Shown here one piece after another: positions 58,798 to 64,000 of a stretch of DNA of 64,000 nucleotides. The notes beneath the pieces were generated by a model. The model was given only the letters and a program-made list of their open reading frames with translations. It was not told the origin of the DNA and made no database searches. Within the stretch, counting starts at the first letter, position 1. Each line of letters opens with the position of its first letter. Origin of the DNA: Jackrogersella multiformis (Eukaryota; Ascomycota; Sordariomycetes; Xylariales; Hypoxylaceae). The translations under genes and the position numbers were made by a program. The DNA is taken from positions 372,001-436,000 of the forward strand of contig CADCXD010000004.1 of NCBI GenBank assembly GCA_902806575.1. The letters run 5' to 3'.

Positions 58798-60238
58798 ATG
58801 GCTACTCCTCATCTAAGATCGAGTCTTCGACGGACGGCCTGTGACCGGTATAACCCCTAATTCTTTATATATTTTATGTTTCTTAATATTTCTATATCTC
58901 ATTACTCAAATGTCAGAATAACTCATATTTAAAATTAACAACTTATAACATAGATGCCGACATTCTAAGTTGAAATGTTTCCGTGACGAGAACCAGCAGA
59001 AATGTGTTCGTTGCTTACGACTCGGGCTACGATGCGAAGTTGCACCGGCCAAACCTCCAGGCCGACCTCGAAAAGTGGTCACGATGCCTGCTGTAGCAGC
59101 TGAACCGATAGAACATGCATGTTTTTCATCTTCTCAATTACCGGAAGATGGAACTTCTAGCGTCCCGGAGGTAGATGCACCGAGTAATGTACCGCAGAGT
59201 CAAGGCTTGGGCAGTTATTTGCCAGGCCCTCATGACGGTGAACAAGTTATCAGTGGATATGGCGATTCGTCATTCCCGTCAAACAGCAATACAAATGATT
59301 TAAATATGATGCCGACGGCGCGAATATCCGGGATTAGGACCTCTGAATGGTACGAACTGAACAACCCTGATTCCGGATTCACTCCGAGTAGAGATCCCTT
59401 GGAAGTGCATAATCTTTTCACTGTCAAGCTAGACCGGCATGAGTGTCTCGAGGAGCTCTCCCAGATTAATATCGAGCTCCATGTCCAATGTAGAGCCATC
59501 CAGGAGTTGACAGATAGCGGTAAGATCAGCTTTGCCACCTTCTGCGAACACCCGTCTCCTCCGGCCGGCGACGGGGTTTCCTATGCCGAGAAGTTCCTCA
59601 TAAGATCTCAGAGATTCCAGCAGGCTATCACCAACCTCAGCTGGGTCGTAAAGAATGATCCCACGCCCCTGCATACCACAGCCTCTGTCGTCGACGAGGA
59701 TCTACTGCTGGACCCTCTGTTTAACATCGAAGCTATTTTATCAACGTCATTAAGCCAAGGCACGGGAAACGGCCAAACAACCCCTGAAGGTAGAGTATCC
59801 GAACAAGACGGGCTACTCGAGACACCGTTCGCCTGCCTCCTCGTGAGCTGCTACGTGAAACTCATCAGTCTATGGGAGACCCTGTTCATCTACATACGCA
59901 GGCGAATGATCGGCATCGACCAGTCCCAACTCCACTTCTCAGACCCCAGTAAAGGGGTTCAGATGGGCGCTTTCTACATCTTCAGCGGGAGGCTGCAGAG
60001 CATGTTCTTCTGCCAAGCGGTTTTATACTTCCTCGGCAACATCGACCGAGGACTGGGCATCCTACCGGAACAGCGGGAGAAAGACACGTCGGGCCTCTTG
60101 TCTCACCCCCGGCACTTCGATCTGCTCCAGAGAGAGCTAGGCGGCCAGGTCATCAACGGGGAGAACGAACGCGTACGCGTTCTGAGGGACTTGGTCGAGA
60201 AGACGAGAGTTTTCTCCCATCATGATGTAGGGTGGTGA
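58798..60238 (+). CDS. Zn2Cys6 transcription factor
   Basis: Two exons, 58798-58847 and 58954-60238, give 444 aa. The 106 bp intron splits the zinc cluster between its first and second cysteines: CDR joins C across the junction. The full cluster is Cys15, Cys18, Cys25, Cys34, Cys37 and Cys44 (CRHSKLKCFRDENQQKC, VRCLRLGLRC), followed by an AT-hook-like KPPGRPRKV. The rest has hydrophobic helices such as LLETPFACLLVSCYVKLISL, FIYIRRRMIGIDQ and FSGRLQSMFFCQAVLYFLGN, seen in fungal regulators of secondary-metabolite loci (AflR-like C-terminal region), though I cannot place the family firmly. It ends after a helical segment with ERVRVLRDLVEKTRV. It should be a nuclear DNA-binding activator or repressor. 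The decayed MFS gene upstream may be a former target. Confidence 0.85.
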
Positions 60239-61198
60239 ATATTACGTGTCTACCCTCGACTAGACGCCGAAATGCGCCGGCTCGGCAAAGAGCGATGCCG
60301 CGCGGTTGAATAAGTGAAGGAATCGACCTTAGGCCACATCCTCGCAACCAAGGCACCGGCATCTCACGACGATCGGCAAATCAGCTGAACCTTTTAGTGT
60401 CGCTCATTTAAACGTCTCCCGCTACGGCAATCATCGGGCCGCGAACCCACTCGCCATAGTATAGGCACACCAGTACGTGTAGTGAAGAGTCTCGCTCTTC
60501 TATAGGGATACTACCATAAATAGCGATGAGTTCTAGAGGCACCCAAATCATATCCTCGCGAAACCCGGTCGATGCCCTTCTCAAAACGGCCTTCAAAGTG
60601 CTTTGTGGATTGGTTTCCATCGGTCTCTTAGAGAGAGATCTAAGCGACTCGGTCGTTCCGCGGCTCGATGAACCGAGTAGGTAGACTGAGTATCCCACCG
60701 GTCGATGAGGAGACCTACATCATCTCCCCTCGCTAACAGCATTGGATATTGCCGTCGGGTCAATCGTCTGCTGGGCCGAAAATGTGCATGCGGATCACGA
60801 GCGACTTCACCTGGCTGTCTAGGAATCCTCTCCCGATAGAAAGATGTTTGCCGCTTTCGGCTGAGGATTACAGATATTCCGCTGCAGGACTGAACGAAGA
60901 AAATATAAGGGCCGCGTCCCGGGGAAAATATATATGGTGGATCAAGCAATCGAGCGATAGTGATAACTCACTCCCTCGTTGGCAATCTCTCAGCAGCTCG
61001 AACGCATTTCTATGCTGCTCGCAGTATCTACCTAGGTACTACATCCTACATCATAACCTCCGGCCAACTTCTGTGCCACGTTCACGTACCAGAATATTCC
61101 TTTTTGCTGTAATACGGAATACTTGATATAAATCTCTTCACCTAGCAAGAATAACAAGAATAGCAAGATTGAACCGGATCATAATAAACACAGCGTCT

Positions 61199-61230
<32 letters not shown>

Positions 61231-61804
61231 TATCGTGATGCTAGGTACCTATATAACCTCGGCGCAAACTCAACACTTTCAATAACAGTGTGAACGATGC
61301 TGGTACAGAGGCTTAATAAGTTTTATTTAGGTAGCTAGGCAAAATTAGCTCACGTAAAAGCGACATCTGACTTTTAATCCATAGCCTCATGAAATGCAAA
61401 AATAGGGGTATAAATACCTCCCTACCTAATTTGACAGGGGTTGGGATGTCTTAGACCGATGCTCCAGAGATAATTCTCATATGTACCTAGGTGAAAACCC
61501 TCCATTGGTATTATTATGGGATTTCACACCTAAGCAGGAATTGACATGAGGGATAAAATCTATGAATTGATGCCTCATGAATTGTTCATTATTCGTAAGC
61601 TATGCTCCATGAATGCCAATCCTTTCCCGCCGCCTTGCTCACGACCGATAACGCCTGCATCAGTTTGGGTATCAACACCTATAATCAGGAGAACAGAATA
61701 GAAGGTCCATTCTTAGGATCCATTACACTGTCCTCGATAGTCTTTTATCATCCGAGGTTCGAGTGCACAGTAGAAGAATAGCAACTTGGCTAGCGTAACA
61801 TGTG
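60239..61804. other. Intergenic region between convergent genes
   Basis: 1.57 kb with a TG dinucleotide microsatellite (61201-61229). Small frames at 60408-60949 (minus) and 60749-61126 (plus) overlap each other and have no family features. Confidence 0.5.
61201..61229. repeat. (TG)n microsatellite
   Basis: About 14 uninterrupted TG dinucleotides. Confidence 0.95.
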
Positions 61805-63073
61805 CTACGCGCTCAATGAATGAGGTACCTCGACGGTGAACTCAAACCTCGACTTGCCGCCATCGCCAAAGACGACAGGAAGCCCACCATACGTCGCCGT
61901 ATTTTGGATCGAGGCATCATTGAGCTTCAGCTTCTTCATGCCCTCAGTCACGTGGGTAACACGGGTTCTATGCCCCCTATTGCCGACCCGAGTTGCCTTC
62001 GTTTCTTGTCGCTTGGCAGGGACCAATTCTTCGGCATCCCATTCACACGTCAGAACCTTGAACTCAACGTTCTCCGGATCTGCCCTGCCCTTGGAGCGTT
62101 TCCTGCAGTGGGTAATATAATTATCGCGAACCCATTCCAGGGTGCGGAATACGTGCGTGTTGACTTTGCAGAATTGAGGGTCAACTTCGTAGTACGTGCG
62201 TCCGCCTTCGCCGCTGGCAAAGTGTTCACCCCTGTCCCCATATGCTTGCTCTTGTCAATTTTGACCGGTGGGCATACGAGTTTCAATATACGTACCTTGT
62301 TTAGCATAAATACATGAAGTCGACACGGATTTGTCACGCTGCTTGCGGACGGCCAAGCAGTCCATAAAGTAAAACGTCTCTAGGTTCTTGAACAGGGCGG
62401 CAAACTCGTAGGCATGCCGCGGGCGCGTATTGTCGTGGTTGCGGAGAAAGTTGTGAATTATGCCACAAGTACGACAGACTCGGCACTCCTCGTCCCATTT
62501 GGTGCTATAACGAATAGCTACGCGACGAATCTTAGAAAGCTGCTCTAGATCTAGGTGATCTGCCCAGTAGCCTAAGGACCGAGACCATGTGGCACCTGGA
62601 TAATCAAAGCATACGATGTCAGAAGACCTCTCTAGGAGGACTAGGCGGCCATTATCAAGGATCAAATTCCCCGGGCGTGATATTAGGTTCTCGACCAGAT
62701 TCTTCGCCTCGCTGCAAGCCAGTGACAGCTGCGTGAATGTCTTGCTCATAGTGAGATAGTATGACTTATCGGCTGCGGGAAAGGGGAAGACGGGCTTGAG
62801 AGTACTAGTGAACTTGGCCCGCTTGACGTCTTTTCCGGGCTGAGACGACGACGACGGCATGCGATCCATGGTACTCTCGCCATCATCGGTCATAGAGTCT
62901 GAATCATCCGGCACCGCGGTATCATCATTATGCTCGAACTTGAGGAAATGGATACCAGGCGTATAGATTATATCCTCCCATATCTGCAGGCGGATATCGA
63001 AGGGGAAAGCCGAGAAGCAAGTGAACCGTTGGAGGCTGGACGGCACGGCCAGATGGATGGGAGTAGACGACAT
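61805..63073 (-). CDS. 2EXR-domain family protein
   Basis: Two exons, 63073-62296 and 62250-61805, joined across an unusually short 45 bp intron, give 407 aa. The N-terminal FTCFSAFPFDIRLQIWEDI with the following PGIHFLKFE is the hallmark of the fungal 2EXR family, named for paired exon-like repeats; its function is unknown. Further family-like text includes LSLACSEAKNLVENL, DIVCFDYPGATW, IRRVAIRYSTKWDEECRVC and LFKNLETFYFMDC. The C-terminal half after the intron continues with GEGGRTYYEVDPQF, EWVRDNYITHCRKR and VEFKVLTCEWDAEEL. An acidic Asp/Ser-rich insert lies at about 50-80. There is no signal peptide or membrane span. These genes are expanded in many Sordariomycetes and often vary between strains. 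Confidence 0.8.
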
Positions 63074-64000
63074 GCTGGTGAATGTTAACAGTCGGAGAGC
63101 GATGAGAAAGGTAAGTGGGAGGCTGATTTCTCGGGTTACAGGTAGCGAGCACGGCGGTGACGAAAAGTGGCGTCCGAAAGTGGTGGTCCTTGGCTTATAC
63201 TCGACCTATTCCCAAGGCAATCTAGCTTATTTATCGTAAGAAAAGAGGCGTCCAGCTTCTTGGGCAAGGGAAATCTAGATGGTTCATGTCCAGACCAATG
63301 AGCGACGGAGCGGGTGACGACGACATGCAGACGTATCAAAGGCCCATTGGCTTTAGTTGAAAGAATAACGACCAAGACTACGAGTTTGCGTAGAGACAGG
63401 CTCGTAGAGACAGAAGACGAGTTACCGCAAGTGGGGGTGAGGCAGGGAGGTAGAATTGATGCCTAAGTTATGTAGGTAAATGAAAGATAAGGTGGGAGGT
63501 TGGAAGTTGAAAGTTTCAAGGTTGTCAATAGGAAGCAGTAGAAGTAGACAGTAGAGGGTAGAGGGTAGAAAGTAGAAAGTAGAAGTTTTAGTTGAAGAAT
63601 TAAGGATTAAGGAGTTAAGGAGATAAAATAAAAAAGGTTAAGAAGTTGAAATGGGTCGAGGTTAATTCATCTAAGGCAAGAAAGAAGGTGGTTAAGTTGA
63701 TTAAAGTCGGGTAGGTACTGTGTTGTACATTTACTGTTGTACATCACTTTTAGGTAGGTACGTGCCCCAACCTTGAAAGTACTTGTACTAACTTTGTGAC
63801 TTGGGCAGAATGTAGCAGCATTCGATTTTCGGTGTTCGTATCTCTCTAGGTAATATCGTATGCATCTAACCTTTAGGTACCTACCTTGGGTATTTAAGTA
63901 GGTAAATACATGTATAATACATTAGGTACTTGGATATGAGAGGTGAGAATAGATGAGGCTGAAATTAGGGTCAGGTACCTACAGCTGGAAAAGCTACCAG
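63074..64000. other. Upstream region of the 2EXR gene to the window edge
   Basis: No supportable gene. There is a purine-rich low-complexity stretch at about 63480-63690 with GTAGA and GGGTAGA repeats, and CCTAGGTA-like elements near 63757 and 63876. Confidence 0.5.
63538..63586. repeat. Imperfect GTAGA(A/G) tandem repeat
   Basis: Degenerate GTAGAAGTAGA, GTAGAGG and GTAGAAA units in a purine-rich strand. Confidence 0.7.

Noticed and set aside
1..64000. Search for tRNA genes, rRNA, CRISPR arrays and intact transposons
   Set aside because: No T-arm-like GGTTCGANTCC with a matching cloverleaf, no spaced direct repeats, and no transposase or reverse-transcriptase motifs were noticed by eye. A tRNAscan-SE or RepeatMasker run would be decisive.

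Overview
This window comes from the nuclear genome of a filamentous ascomycete, most likely a Pezizomycotina fungus of the Sordariomycetes type. Four genes carry fungal Zn2Cys6-type clusters. Most genes are broken by short introns of 45-110 bp with GT..AG ends and CTAAC/CTGAC-like branch sites. There are also a eukaryotic RNA-dependent RNA polymerase and a mitochondrial phosphate carrier. Genes are single transcription units in both orientations, separated by long AT-rich spacers sprinkled with the palindrome TACCTAGGTA. No CRISPR array, rRNA, tRNA or intact transposon was seen. Exon models were built by hand from reading frame, splice signals and remembered family motifs, so exact ends are inferred.

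Layout, 1-22 kb: a zinc-cluster protein cut by the left edge (1-1818, minus) diverges from a GNAT acetyltransferase (2265-3088). After an AT-rich gap come a TauD-type 2-oxoglutarate dioxygenase (5554-7030, minus) and a divergent 12-exon DHA2-type MFS transporter (8162-10547). Then follow an F-box-like/leucine-rich protein (10989-13393), a short-chain dehydrogenase (13621-14677, minus) and the mitochondrial phosphate carrier MIR1 (15619-16902, minus). A 4.2 kb spacer leads to a fucose-permease-like MFS transporter (21102-22743).

Layout, 22-47 kb: a secreted-then-anchored protein with three cysteine modules and one membrane span (23638-25244, minus); a Zn2Cys6/Fungal_trans_2 regulator whose zinc cluster is assembled through two micro-exons (28474-30638); a large FarA/FarB/Ctf1-like regulator (33762-37098); a GT31-like glycosyltransferase interrupted by an in-frame TAG (39289-40848, minus); and, divergent from it, the RNA-dependent RNA polymerase (42412-46501).

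Layout, 47-64 kb: a DUF1479 oxygenase-like protein with low-complexity ends (47315-49273, minus); an alpha/beta hydrolase fused to two dimeric alpha/beta-barrel-like domains (53453-55075, minus); a decayed MFS transporter pseudogene (56611-58086); a Zn2Cys6 regulator with a GRP-type basic tail (58798-60238); and a 2EXR-family protein (61805-63073, minus).

The genes do not form one obvious pathway. Possible local partnerships are the divergent TauD/MFS pair, and the zinc-cluster regulator downstream of the dead MFS transporter, which may be the remnant of a small transport or secondary-metabolism locus. The most informative oddities are the two micro-exons, the nonsense codon in the GT31 gene, the multiply broken MFS gene and two GC-AG introns. 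No convincing wholly new system was found.
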